In this document: one piece after another, positions 10,370 through 20,710 of the stretch
Position numbering within the stretch: the stretch's first letter is position 1
Layout: each line of letters begins with the position of its first letter
Assembly: GCF_024362695.1 (NCBI RefSeq)
Contig: NW_026063256.1
Location: 124,001 to 188,000 of the forward strand
Direction: 5' to 3'
DNA from: Pectinophora gossypiella
Lineage: Eukaryota > Arthropoda > Insecta > Lepidoptera > Gelechiidae
Length of the DNA stretch: 64,000 nt
Translations under genes and position numbers: made by a program
Notes under the pieces: generated by a model
Told to the model about the DNA's origin: nothing
The model's input: the letters and a program-made list of their open reading frames with translations, nothing else
Databases searched by the model: none

Positions 10370-12787
10370 ATGAGTGAGTCTGAGAGTGAACAGGTAACAA
10401 ACATGAGTAAGGAAAGTAAATTGAAAGAACTAAGAATAAAGCGTGGTACTATAAAGGGTCGGTTAACGGTTTTTAAAAATTACGTTTTGGAAATTAAAAA
10501 TTTAAAAAAGGTATCTAAACAGCAAGTACAAGAATTAAAAATAAGATTAAGCAAAATAGAATCATTATTTACAGAATATGATCAGATTCAGTCACAAATT
10601 GAAATTAAGGAGAGTGAATCAGAAAGGGCAGGGACTTCAGAGACCATTTCAGTAGAAAGAAATACCACTGAGAGTACATTTTATGAGGCAATGAGTTTAG
10701 CTCAGGATTTAATTGACAGTCAAGAACTTACTGCTCAAAATCGGTCTAGTATTTATCATGAAACAAGCAATGATGTTTCACCGTGCTGTAGCACTAATAT
10801 AAAACTGCCAACTATCACTCTCCCTTCTTTCGATGGAAACTTTAATAAATGGTTGGAATTTCGAGATTCTTTTGTGTCCCTGATACATAATAATAATAGT
10901 CTGAGTGAAATAAGTAAGTTTCAGTACTTAAAGGGTTCATTAACTGGTGTTGCAAAATCAGTCATAGAATCATTGGAAATATCAGCTGAAAACTATAAAA
11001 CTGCATGGAAACTTATTTGTGATCGCTTTAATAATACAAACCAGTTGACTATTATTCATTTTAAAACATTATTTAACTTTGAAACAATGAATAAAGAATC
11101 AGAAAAATCATTGAGATATTTGGCAGATCATATTTCAAAACATTTGCGTGCATTGAACACATTAGGAGAACCAACTGAAAATTGGGACTCTTTGATAATT
11201 TTTCTTTTTTCGTGCAAGTTGGATAGTGTGACAAGTACAAAGTGGGAGGAACGTAAAAGTAGTATGGACAAAAGACCCACGTTGGAACAATTTTATGAGT
11301 TTTTGCGTAACAGAGCAACAATTTTGGAAATGACTACCACATGCAGCAGCGACAAAAATACAGTCACAGTAAATAGTGACAGACAGCAATTCAAGCGTGT
11401 TGATAAGCAGCAAAAAGCATTTGTCGCCGCTGCTTGTGAGAACAAGACAAATAATGGTTGTCTAGTATGCAATGGAGATCATTATTTATATTTTTGCGAT
11501 AAATTTAAAAACATGACACTCGAAGACAAAAACGATGTAGTATCTAAATTAAAACTCTGTATAAATTGTTTTCGACGTGGTCATTTTGCACAACAATGTA
11601 AATTAAGTGGCTGTAGAATTTGCCACCGCAAACACAATACATTACTGCATAGAAATGTATCAAACGTACAGAAATCGGAGGAGATCAAGTGCACTGTAAC
11701 TAATCCGGTTTCTCTATCATCCTGTATATCGAATCAAGTACTATTATCGACAGCAATTGTAAACGTTGTAATAGACGGCAAGTCTAAGCAAGAGGTACGT
11801 TGCTTGTTGGACTGCGGCAGCCAGTCCTCATTTATTTCACGTTCTTTGAAAGATAAATTAGCAATTGAGCCTGTAAAAGTAGACACGGTATGTGTTACTG
11901 GCATAAACAACATGTCCTTCAATGCAATAGAGCGGTGTAATTTGGTAATACAATCATGTACAAATTCATTTAGTAAACAAGTGAATGCGATTGTAGTATC
12001 ACAAGTAACAAGCAACTTACCTAGTCAGGAAGTAGATACATCTGAAATAAATGTACCTAACAATATTACCTTGGCAGATCCCCACTATTACCGCCCAGCA
12101 CAAGTAGACTTACTATTGGGTGCAGACGTGTTCTGGGAAATAACGTGCCCTGAAAAAATAAAAATGGGAATTAATAAACCTATATTGCAAAATTCACAGT
12201 TAGGGTGGTTAGTAGTGGGACCTGTCATGTGTACTGGAGACTTACCTAATGAAAATGTATATTGTAACTTCAGTCAGGAGATCAGGAACCAGTTGAAGAT
12301 GTTCTGGGAGCTGGAAGAGCTTCCTGAAAAGCAGTCCTGGTCGGCTGAAGAGCAAGCTTGTGAAGAGCATTTTGTGGAGCATACACGAAGGATGGAAGAC
12401 GGAAGATTTTGCGTCACGTTGCCGCTGAAAGAGTCGCCTGATAAACTAGGAGATTCTTATTGTATTTCAAAGAAACGTTTTGATTCGCTAGAAAAGCGCT
12501 TTCGGCGACAACCTGACGTAAAAGAGCAATATGTAGATTTCATAAATCAGTATCAAGAGCTTGGGCATTTATCAATGAGTGAAAAACCTGAAAATGCAAA
12601 CTTTTTGCCGCATCATCCGGTATTAAGAAAGGAAAGTGAAAGTACACAATGTCGAGTTGTGTTTGATGCGTCAGCAAAAACAAGATCCGGTTATTCACTC
12701 AATGATATCCTCATGGTGGGACCTACCATTCAAGACGACATTTTCTCTATACTTGTAAGATTCAGAGAGCACAATTATATATATTAA
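10370..12787 (+). CDS. BEL-1 gag, protease and start of reverse transcriptase
   Basis: An 805-codon frame carries the usual BEL/Pao order. The N-terminal coiled gag lies at about residues 1-110, and the gag core includes LPTITLPSFDGNFNKWLEFR at about 145. Cys/His knuckles lie at about 365-435 (CLVCNGDHYLYFC, CINCFRRGHFAQQC). A Pao-type aspartic protease follows with LLDCGSQSSF, where the usual Ser after the catalytic Asp is Cys. The start of the reverse transcriptase is present to residue 805. The frame breaks at 12,780-12,790 where the polymerase should continue. It would make the particle protein and maturation protease of the retrotransposon. Confidence 0.9.
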   Translation: MSESESEQVTNMSKESKLKELRIKRGTIKGRLTVFKNYVLEIKNLKKVSKQQVQELKIRLSKIESLFTEYDQIQSQIEIKESESERAGTSETISVERNTTESTFYEAMSLAQDLIDSQELTAQNRSSIYHETSNDVSPCCSTNIKLPTITLPSFDGNFNKWLEFRDSFVSLIHNNNSLSEISKFQYLKGSLTGVAKSVIESLEISAENYKTAWKLICDRFNNTNQLTIIHFKTLFNFETMNKESEKSLRYLADHISKHLRALNTLGEPTENWDSLIIFLFSCKLDSVTSTKWEERKSSMDKRPTLEQFYEFLRNRATILEMTTTCSSDKNTVTVNSDRQQFKRVDKQQKAFVAAACENKTNNGCLVCNGDHYLYFCDKFKNMTLEDKNDVVSKLKLCINCFRRGHFAQQCKLSGCRICHRKHNTLLHRNVSNVQKSEEIKCTVTNPVSLSSCISNQVLLSTAIVNVVIDGKSKQEVRCLLDCGSQSSFISRSLKDKLAIEPVKVDTVCVTGINNMSFNAIERCNLVIQSCTNSFSKQVNAIVVSQVTSNLPSQEVDTSEINVPNNITLADPHYYRPAQVDLLLGADVFWEITCPEKIKMGINKPILQNSQLGWLVVGPVMCTGDLPNENVYCNFSQEIRNQLKMFWELEELPEKQSWSAEEQACEEHFVEHTRRMEDGRFCVTLPLKESPDKLGDSYCISKKRFDSLEKRFRRQPDVKEQYVDFINQYQELGHLSMSEKPENANFLPHHPVLRKESESTQCRVVFDASAKTRSGYSLNDILMVGPTIQDDIFSILVRFREHNYIY

Positions 12788-13141
12788 CAGGCGATATATA
12801 GAAAATGTATCGTCAAATAATGATAGACGAGTCACAGAGATATTTGCAAATGATATTATGGCGTGAGAGCGAAAAGGAGCGCATGAAGTACTTGCAATTG
12901 AATACTGTAACTTACGGTACTTCATGTGCACCATTCCTTAGCACCAGATGTTTGTTACAGTTGGCTCAGGAGTGTGGTGATGAGTTAAGACAAACTATTA
13001 TATCGCGAGATTTATGTTGACGATTTAATAACAGGTTATAATGATGAACAACAACTAAAGAAAATTTATCAGCAAGTCACCACACACCTTAGCTCAGCCG
13101 GTTTCAATCTAAGAAAGATAAAAAGTAACTCTAAAGAATTA
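12788..13141 (+). pseudogene. BEL-1 reverse transcriptase, frameshifted segment
   Basis: This segment continues the reverse transcriptase through several frames. MYRQIMIDESQRYLQMILWR and YGTSCAPFLSTR are in the frame 12,805-13,020. The active-site YVDD is readable in another frame near 13,010-13,022. At least three indels fall within about 250 bp. The LTRs of the same element look identical, so the breaks are either very recent or sequencing errors. Confidence 0.8.
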
Positions 13142-15535
13142 ATGAAAGAACTTACAAACAATTCATGTAGTAAACAAGAAAATTTGAAAATATCAAATGT
13201 GACTCATACTTTAGGTATTGAATGGAACCCCGATAGTGACACTATATTTATGCCCACAAGTAAAGCAAAAAATGTAAAGGAAGGCAAATGTACAAAACGT
13301 ATAATACTTTCAATAACTTCCAGTATATTTGATCCATTAGGATTATTATGTGTATGTACAATTTCACGTAAAATATTATTGCAATCGCTGTGGCTACAGA
13401 AACTGGAGTGGGATGAGGAAATACCTCAAGAAGAAAGTGGAAAATGGTACAATTTTATACAAAATGTAGAATTATTGCAAAATATAACAATCCCACGCCA
13501 CGCCATCTGTAGTAACAGTATTCATGTTGAGCTGCATGCGTTTTCGGACGCCTCCTTGAAAGCGTATGCAGCATGCATTTACGTACGATCAGTGGATTCT
13601 CTAGGTCACTGTACAGTCCACTTATTGTGTGCGAAAGCAAAAGTAGCACCACTCAAAGCGACAACCATACCAAAACTCGAACTGTGTGGAGCACTGTTAG
13701 CAGCACGCTTATGTAACAAAGTCACAAATTCGTTGCGAGGAAAAATAAAGGAAAAATTATATTGGAGTGACTCGAAAATAGTTTTGGGATGGTTGAAGAC
13801 GCCTACGCACAAATTGCAAACGTTTGTGGCACACCGTGTGTCAGAGATTGTGGACCTTACCATTGACAGTGAATGGAATTATGTGCAGTCCGGGCAGAAC
13901 CCCGCGGATCTGGCTTCGCGCGGGATCGCACCCGAAGATATCCAGTCAATGTCAATGTGGTGGTCGGGCCCAGAATTTCTGATGCAAAATAAAGCAAATT
14001 GGCCTAAACAAGAAATTAAAAATGTAGACTTACCTGAAATTAGGTCACATACGGTATGCATTCAAACACAGGAAAAGGTAATAGACATGTGTAAATATTC
14101 TAGCTTCAGAAAATTGCGTAATGTGTTTGCATATGTTCTAAGATTCATAAGAAATTGTAAGAAAAATATCACGAAAGTAAAGGATTCATTGTCAGTGGAT
14201 GAGATTGAAAGAGCAGAGTTGTATTTAGCTCGTATAGCACAGACAGAAAGTTTTTATGGTTTAAACAGCAAAGATAAATTAATGAAGTCTTCTCTTTCAA
14301 ATCTCAATCCGATAATTGATGATGAAGGGATGATCAGAGTAGGAGGTAGGATTGAGAATTCTACTTACTCGTATAACAAAAAACATCCGATTGTCCTAAA
14401 GTCTGATCATCACTTCACAAAATTATTATTTGAATATTATCATGTGAAGTACTTGCATGCCGGGCCCCAGTTGCTCCTTTCAGTCATTCGTGAAAAATAC
14501 TGGCCTATAAATGGCAGAACATTAGCTCGTAAAACTTTTAATAAATGTATAAGATGTAGAAGACTGAAAGGAGCAGTTGCCAACCAGATAATGGGTAACT
14601 TGCCCCAGCAAAGAATTGTACCAGGTTATCCATTCGAAGTAACTGGAACTGACTACGCCGGTCCTTTTTTCGTTGCAACAAAAAAAGGACGCGGTGCTAA
14701 ATTAGTAAAAGCATATTTATGCGTTTTTATATGTTTTAAGGTAAAGGCAGTTCACCTAGAATTAGTAAGCGATCTTAGTACAGAGGCTTTTATTTTGTCT
14801 TTACGACGTTTTATATCTCGTCGCGGTAAACCTCGCGAGATATTTTCTGATAATGGCCGCAACTTTGTAGGCGCCAGTCGCGAGTTAGGAGAGTTTCTTG
14901 AGAGCTCTTCCGGTTCAATTTCAGACTCATTTATTGACGATGGTATAAAGTTTAAATTTTCACCTGCATATTCTCCGAATTTCGGTGGTTTGTACGAAGC
15001 AGCTGTGAAGTCAGCAAAGTACCACATGAAAAGGGTGTTAGGCAATATGCACTGTACATTTGAGGAACTTGCAACACTGTTCTGTCAAATCGAGGCTATA
15101 CTGAATTCCCGTCCTCTATGTCCTATGTCCTCGAGTCCTAATGACTTAGCCCCCCTTACTCCAGGGCACTTCTTAATTGGAAGGCCTCTGACGTCGCTGC
15201 CAAGTCCAGACCTACAAGATGTAAACCCAAATCGTCTACACAGATACGCAAAGATAGAGCAAGCAAGACAGAGCTTTTGGAACAGTTGGTGCCAGGAGTA
15301 TATTTGTGAGATGCAGCAACGTAACAAGTGGCAGAAGCGCCAGGTAGATCTTCAGCCCGGAGAACTTGTTCTAATAAAAGAAGAATCCACTTCACCCATG
15401 AATTGGCCATTGGGAAGAATAGAAAATGTGTATCCAGGATCTGATGGAGCTTGTCGAGTATTTGACATCAAGACTTGTAAAGGCACTGTTAGAAGAGCAG
15501 TCAACAGGATATGTCCGTTGTATTGCGCCGAGTGA
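13142..15535 (+). CDS. BEL-1 pol: reverse transcriptase C-terminus, RNase H, integrase
   Basis: A 797-codon frame starts within the reverse transcriptase thumb. The Pao RNase H region follows (HAFSDASLKAYAACIYV, LPKLELCGALLAARL). The zinc-binding integrase N-terminus has LHAGPQ and CIRCRR. The integrase core has the D,D,E residues in TGTDYAGPF, FSDNGRNFVG and GLYEAAVK. A C-terminal DNA-binding region with LVLIKEESTSPMNWPLGRI completes it. The integrase part looks intact. It ends 35 bp before the 3' LTR. The start used is the first in-frame Met, because the true N-terminus lies across the frameshifts. Confidence 0.9.
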   Translation: MKELTNNSCSKQENLKISNVTHTLGIEWNPDSDTIFMPTSKAKNVKEGKCTKRIILSITSSIFDPLGLLCVCTISRKILLQSLWLQKLEWDEEIPQEESGKWYNFIQNVELLQNITIPRHAICSNSIHVELHAFSDASLKAYAACIYVRSVDSLGHCTVHLLCAKAKVAPLKATTIPKLELCGALLAARLCNKVTNSLRGKIKEKLYWSDSKIVLGWLKTPTHKLQTFVAHRVSEIVDLTIDSEWNYVQSGQNPADLASRGIAPEDIQSMSMWWSGPEFLMQNKANWPKQEIKNVDLPEIRSHTVCIQTQEKVIDMCKYSSFRKLRNVFAYVLRFIRNCKKNITKVKDSLSVDEIERAELYLARIAQTESFYGLNSKDKLMKSSLSNLNPIIDDEGMIRVGGRIENSTYSYNKKHPIVLKSDHHFTKLLFEYYHVKYLHAGPQLLLSVIREKYWPINGRTLARKTFNKCIRCRRLKGAVANQIMGNLPQQRIVPGYPFEVTGTDYAGPFFVATKKGRGAKLVKAYLCVFICFKVKAVHLELVSDLSTEAFILSLRRFISRRGKPREIFSDNGRNFVGASRELGEFLESSSGSISDSFIDDGIKFKFSPAYSPNFGGLYEAAVKSAKYHMKRVLGNMHCTFEELATLFCQIEAILNSRPLCPMSSSPNDLAPLTPGHFLIGRPLTSLPSPDLQDVNPNRLHRYAKIEQARQSFWNSWCQEYICEMQQRNKWQKRQVDLQPGELVLIKEESTSPMNWPLGRIENVYPGSDGACRVFDIKTCKGTVRRAVNRICPLYCAE

Positions 15536-15570
15536 AGAATTCCTGTCTTATTTTCGCGGAGGCCGGAGGT
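15536..15570 (+). promoter_or_regulatory. BEL-1 polypurine tract
   Basis: CGCGGAGGCCGGAGGT immediately precedes the TGTTAACAC of the 3' LTR, the expected place for the plus-strand primer. Confidence 0.7.
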
Positions 15571-15921
15571 TGTTAACACAAGAGAAGAAAATACCTGTAA
15601 GAAAGAAAACCTGAAAAGAAAAAGATTAAAATTAGTAAAGAACAAAATATACATAGCTAAAGTTATAAAGTATATACTTACCGTCGTCGCACACGCCGCC
15701 GTCGCACCGCCCCGCCGCCGTCGTACCGCGCATGCGCACTGCAACCCGCGCCCGCGCGCCTCTCCCCGCTAGTTCCCTACATGGCCAGTTGCCATCCAGA
15801 GTGTCCGTTGAAACCATTGTTTGTAATATCAAGAATTGATTATAATCGTTTGAAGACTTAATTTGGAGTTATTATTAATTTCACCAAGCAAACAACCCAG
15901 CAAGTAGGAAGGTACTTAACA
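15571..15921 (+). repeat. BEL-1 3' LTR
   Basis: A 351-bp copy of 2,446-2,796. It is followed by the target duplication CCAAG and then by Gypsy-A sequence on the minus strand. Confidence 0.9.
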
Positions 15922-17887
15922 CCAAGAGATACCGCCCTGTCCACGCCCGGAGATACAGACACCGCCGGAGGTTGCTCCGACTGCGCTAGGGCCAACGGCA
16001 AATTGGACGGCTCCGACCTATGCTCCGATTCAGGATTTGTGCTCGATTCAAGACTTTCCTCTAGATCCGGTACAGGATAGCCTAACGATTGCCGATCTAA
16101 CCTCTTCTTTAATTGGTCTATGTGCCTACATATAACCTCCCCCGTACTACTCCTCACCTTATAATTACTTGGCCCTAAGCACTCCACTACTTGTCCCGGA
16201 GCCCACTTTTCCCCCTTTAGGTACTGCCTATACCATACTTGTTCTCCTGAGTTAACTCTCCTGTCTACGCCACCTGCGTTTTCTCTCTGACGTTGCTGAG
16301 CCCTTGATACCAAATTTTCCCTATCCGGCTTCAGTGCGTCTAGTTTGGTTAGAAGTTGCCTACCCAACATCAGCTTAGAGGGGCTCTCACTCGTGGTGGA
16401 GTGTGCAGTATTCCTGTAATGTAATAGGAAAGTACAGAGTGCCTCATTCACGTTTTGTTTACTTATAATTGTTTTTTTTATTACCCTCTTAACCTCTCAT
16501 CTGCCGGAACGCGGATCTCGACCAGACACAATGTAAAATCTATTGTGTCTGGTATCTCGGCAGATGAGAGGTTAAGTGTCCTGACTGCGTTCTCCGCCAA
16601 CCCGTTCGATACCGGATGGTAGGGAGCCGTAAAAACATGGTTTATGCCATTACGCTTTGTAAAATCCTTAAACTCACTACTGGCAAATGACGCTCTGTTA
16701 TCGCTTACTATTTGCCTAGGTAATCCCCACCTGCTAAATAATTCCGAAAGCTTCTCAATGACCGCCCCGGATGTCGTGTTCAACATACCGAACACTTCCA
16801 ACCACTTAGACCTCGCATCTACTATGACTAAGTAGGAGTTGCCTTGCACCGGACCCATAAAATCAATATGTATTCTAGACCACGGATGACTAGGCCATGG
16901 CCACAGGGCTGGTGCTTGTCGCGGCGGTGCGTCGGCTTGCGCCGCGCATATCTCGCAGCCTCGGCAAACGCGCTCCACCGCCTCGTCTAGCCCGGCCCAC
17001 CACACGTAACTACGGGCCATAGCTTTCGATTTTACTATTTCCATATGGGGCTCGTGGAGCAGCTGCAAAACCCTTTCTTTGCACCTTTCCGGGACCACTA
17101 GCCTATGCTCCCACATGACGCATCCTAGCTCCTCATAAAGTTCTGTCCGCCTATTGTAGTACGGTTGCATACCTACTACCTCGCAAGTCGAGGGCCACCC
17201 GTCCCGTATATAACTTAATATTCTCATTATTAAAGGATCTCTCATAGATTCCCGCTTAATTTCGTTATAATCTAATAAAAACTCCTGATGTATAAAATGT
17301 AAGAAGGTTTGTTCCGGCAGCTGGTGACTCATTTGTTTACTTGCCGGCGCCGGCACAGGTAATCGCGACAATCCATCCGCCCCATTGTCATCGGTTCTTA
17401 CGTATTCAATATCGTACGTGTAGGTAGATAAAATAATAGCCCAGCGCTGCATACGACTCGCTACCATAGTAGGTATGCCAGTATGCGGCCCAAAAATCGA
17501 TACCAAGGGCTTATGATCCGTGCGAAGTCGAAACTGCCGTGCATATAAATACTGGTGAAATTTTTGTACGCAGAATATGATCGCAAGCGCTTCTCTGTGT
17601 ATTTGAGAATAGTTTTTCTCTGCGTCATTGAGAGTGCGCGAAACATAAGCGATCGGGCGCTCACCGCCGCCGTCGGCCGCAGGCTGCGTCAGCACCCCCC
17701 CTTCCCCGCGCGCACTTGCATCGCACGTTAATGTCAACGGCCGCGATGGGTCGTAATGTGCTAATACCTCCGCACTTGTCAACAACGTTCATAAAGGCTT
17801 GCTCACACTCTTTTGTCCAACACCAAGTCGCGCCCTTCTTGAGTAACTTATACAAAGGTACTAACTTTGCACTTGCAACAAAGTTAG
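15922..17887 (-). pseudogene. Gypsy-A pol, left arm and central spacer
   Basis: Minus-strand Ty3/gypsy pol. From about 17,870 down it reads the end of the reverse transcriptase, then RNase H (LTCDASARGEGGVL, LRTDHKPLVSIFG). Integrase has HIDFMGPVQGNSYLVIVDAR, IVSDNRASF and YHPVSNGLAENAVRTL, so the D,D,E residues are present. The longest frame is 16,481-17,785. It is broken by a 79-bp MITE at 16,493-16,571, after which the integrase tail resumes (MNEALCTFLLHYRNTAHS). Bases 17,159-17,887 are present only once and form the spacer of the inverted repeat. The gag and reverse transcriptase core are missing, so this is an incomplete copy. Confidence 0.88.
16493..16571. mobile_element. 79-bp piggyBac-like MITE, left-arm copy
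   Basis: It is flanked by TTAA on both sides (16,489-16,492 and 16,572-16,575). Its termini are inverted repeats, CCTCTCATCTGCCG and CGGCAGATGAGAGG, with an internal hairpin. It splits the Gypsy-A integrase frame, and removing it together with one TTAA restores reading continuity. It is present at the same site in the right arm (18,475-18,553). Confidence 0.8.
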
Positions 17888-17890
17888 TAC
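17858..17890. repeat. Hairpin at the centre of the inverted duplication
   Basis: GTACTAACTTTG at 17,858-17,869 pairs perfectly with CAAAGTTAGTAC at 17,879-17,890 across a 9-nt loop. The right arm resumes homology inside this stem at 17,888 (TACAATAGG). A shorter native hairpin (AACTTTG/CAAAGTT) already belongs to the Gypsy-A coding sequence, so the last five bases of the stem look copied back. Confidence 0.85.
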
Positions 17891-19273
17891 AATAGGCGGA
17901 CAGAACTTTATGAGGAGCTAGGATGCGTCATGTGGGAGCATAGGCTAGTGGTCCCGGAAAGGTGCAAAGAAAGGGTTTTGCAGCTGCTCCACGAGCCCCA
18001 TATGAAAATAGTAAAATCGAAAGCTATGGCCCGTAGTTACGTGTGGTGGGCCGGGCTAGACGAGGCGGTGGAGCGCGTTTGCCGAGGCTGCGAGATATGC
18101 GCGGCGCAAGCCGACGCACCGCCGCGACAAGCACCAGCCCTGTGGCCATGGCCTAGTCATCCGTGGTCTAGAATACATATTGATTTTATGGGTCCGGTGC
18201 AAGGCAACTCCTACTTAGTCATAGTAGATGCGAGGTCTAAGTGGTTGGAAGTGTTCGGTATGTTGAACACGACATCCGGGGCGGTCATTGAGAAGCTTTC
18301 GGAATTATTTAGCAGGTGGGGATTACCTAGGCAAATAGTAAGCGATAACAGAGCGTCATTTGCCAGTAGTGAGTTTAAGGATTTTACAAAGCGTAATGGC
18401 ATAAACCATGTTTTTACGGCTCCCTACCATCCGGCATCGAACGGGTTGGCGGAGAACGCAGTCAGGACACTTAACCTCTCATCTGCCGAGATACCAGACA
18501 CAATAGATTTTACATTGTGTCTGGTCGAGATCCGCGTTCCGGCAGATGAGAGGTTAAGAGGGTAATAAAAAAAACAATTATAAGTAAACAAAACGTGAAT
18601 GAGGCACTCTGTACTTTCCTATTACATTACAGGAATACTGCACACTCCACCACGAGTGAGAGCCCCTCTAAGCTGATGTTGGGTAGGCAACTTCTAACCA
18701 AACTAGACGCACTGAAGCCGGATAGGGAAAATTTGGTATCAAGGGCTCAGCAACGTCAGAGAGAAAACGCAGGTGGCGTAGACAGGAGAGTTAACTCAGG
18801 AGAACAAGTATGGTATAGGCAGTACCTAAAGGGGGAAAAGTGGGCTCCGGGACAAGTAGTGGAGTGCTTAGGGCCAAGTAATTATAAGGTGAGGAGTAGT
18901 ACGGGGGAGGTTATTATGTAGGCACATAGACCAATTAAAGAAGAGGTTAGATCGGCAATCGTTAGGCTATCCTGTACCGGATCTAGAGGAAAGTCTTGAA
19001 TCGAGCACAAATCCTGAATCGGAGCATAGGTCGGAGCCGTCCAATTTGCCGTTGGCCCTAGTGCAGTCGGAGCAACCTCCGGCGGTGTCTGTATCTCCGG
19101 GCGTGGACAGGGCGGTATCTCTTGGATCACCACCACGCAGAAATGTACATGAGGCCACACTAGATAACTCGCCGCTGTTTCAGGACGCCTTGCCTGCCGA
19201 CTCGCCTGCTCAGCCACGAACCCGACCAGTTCGACAATGTAGGGTTAAGAGTGTACCTAAGTATAAGTTTTAG
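17888..19273 (+). pseudogene. Gypsy-A integrase and pol tail, right arm
   Basis: This inverted copy of 15,927-17,158 plus 2,234-2,445 is read on the plus strand. The integrase zinc-finger part (CEICAAQ), the D,D,E core and the tail end in VPKYKF at 19,273. Differences from the left arm are few, for example HPASNG here for HPVSNG there, and a stop after GEVIM at 18,921. The MITE at 18,475-18,553 breaks the frame. The BEL-1 target is unoccupied at 19,121-19,125. Confidence 0.88.
18475..18553. mobile_element. 79-bp piggyBac-like MITE, right-arm copy
   Basis: Same element and same site as 16,493-16,571, flanked by TTAA at 18,471-18,474 and 18,554-18,557. Its presence in both arms dates it before the duplication. 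Confidence 0.8.
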
Positions 19274-19332
19274 TTAAGTATGAGTTATAGTATTGTATAG
19301 TTTTAGTGTAGTATTAATTAAGGGTGGAAGAG

Positions 19333-19449
19333 TGTAATGTAGGTACACACACATTTTCTTGTATGCGGCAGTTTTGCAATAAACGAGCTAACGAACGGTT
19401 GTGTTTCTCTTGCGCATACCTACCTATGTACTTATCGTGGAACATCACA
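19333..19449 (+). repeat. Gypsy-A 3' LTR, right arm
   Basis: A 117-bp sequence from TGTAATGTAGG to AACATCACA, preceded by the purine tract AAGGGTGGAAGAG. It is followed directly by PolB coding sequence. Confidence 0.7.
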
Positions 19450-20710
19450 GTTAACTTAGACTGTAACAATTTATATGGATACAGTATGTGCCAAACATTA
19501 CCACATTCAAACTTCAGATTTGTGAACGATTCTGAATTAAAAACTTTAGAGTCGAATATTTTAAATATTATGGATGACTCTGAAAATGGTTTTATTCTTG
19601 AGGTGGACTTATCGTACCCTTCACATTTACATGATGATTCATGATTTTCCATTTTGTCCTGAAAAAATTATTGCACCCAGAGGAAAATCGAAAAAATTAA
19701 TACCTAATTTGTATCATAAATACAATTATGTTATTCATTACGTACATCTAAAAAAATGCTTAGAACATGGCTTGGTGTTGAAAAAGATTCATAGAGCTAT
19801 AACATTTAATCAAAGTAACTTTTTTAAAAAATACATAGATCTCAACACCCAACTTCGCCAGAAAGCACAGTCTATTTTTGAACAAGATTTTTTTAAATTA
19901 TTAAACGACAGCATATTTGGAAAAACTTTGGAGAACACAGAACAACGAGTAGATGTACGATTGGTTAATAAGTGGTCAAACAAAAATAATCTAACTAGAA
20001 AATGTACTGGCGCAGAGACCTTAATAGCAAGTCCCAATTTCCATAGTGTTTCAATATTCTCTGAGAATTTGGTAGCTATACAGATGAAACATTCACAAAT
20101 TGTGCTTGACAAACCAATTTATATTGGTTTTGCTGTACTTGAACGCTCAAAAAGCCATATGTACGATTTCCATTACTCAAAAATAAAACCATTTTATGGA
20201 AACCGCATTAAGTTGTGCTATACCGATACCGATAGCTTTGTATATAATGTGCATACAGATGACATTTACCAAGATTTGAAGACTAACTTCTTAAAATATT
20301 TTGACACAAGCAATTACAACCCAAAAAATGAATTTGGTTTACCTATTGTTAATAAAAAGATTCCTGGTTTATTCAAGGACGAAATGGGTGGACAAATAAT
20401 TAGAGAGTTTGTAGGATTAAGGTCAAAGCTTTACTGTATTAAAACCTTAAACAAAACAATAAAAAAGGCGAAGGGTACCAAAAAAAATGTAATTAATGGT
20501 TTGAGCGTATCAGACTATAAACATGTGTTATACAATGTTGATGTTGTCTACAAAAAAAATGTTCTATTTAAATCAATTAAACATGAAATTTTCACTCAAA
20601 AAGTACATAAAATAGCTCTTTCTAGCAACGATGATAAGCGATTGTTAGAATCTGACAAAGTGTCTACCCTTGCTTGGGGTCATAAATCAATTTTTGGCTG
20701 TACTGCTTAA
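19450..20710 (+). pseudogene. PolB C-terminal fragment, right arm
   Basis: This covers from just before motif A (LDCNNLYGYSM) to the natural C-terminus (LAWGHKSIF). Motif B (KLLNDSIFGKT), motif C (YTDTDS) and the KxY-type segment (LRSKLYCIK) are all visible. It corresponds to roughly residues 766-1,180 of the open gene at 60,391. A frameshift near 19,640 separates the first 65 codons (frame 19,324-19,644) from the rest (frame 19,574-20,710). The N-terminal half, including the exonuclease, was lost when Gypsy-A inserted and the duplication formed. It is a non-functional remnant, but it extends further than the left arm because no transposon cuts it. Confidence 0.88.

Larger units (their letters stand above)
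2446..15921 (+). mobile_element. BEL-1, complete BEL/Pao LTR retrotransposon with nested LTR element
   Basis: Identical-looking 351-bp LTRs at 2,446-2,796 and 15,571-15,921 begin TGTTAACAC and end TACTTAACA. The element is flanked by the 5-bp duplication CCAAG (2,441-2,445 and 15,922-15,926). Gag-pol lies at 10,370-15,535 on the plus strand. The unoccupied target, CTTGG within Gypsy-A, is seen once in the right arm at 19,121-19,125. The LTR match suggests a very recent insertion. However, the reverse transcriptase region has several frameshifts and 6.6 kb of the leader is another LTR element (3,147-9,757). Confidence 0.92.

Noticed and set aside
1322..20244. Inverted repeat as the termini of one large DNA transposon
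   Set aside because: The arms are pieces of PolB and gypsy genes with later insertions, and no target duplication flanks them. Duplication explains them better.
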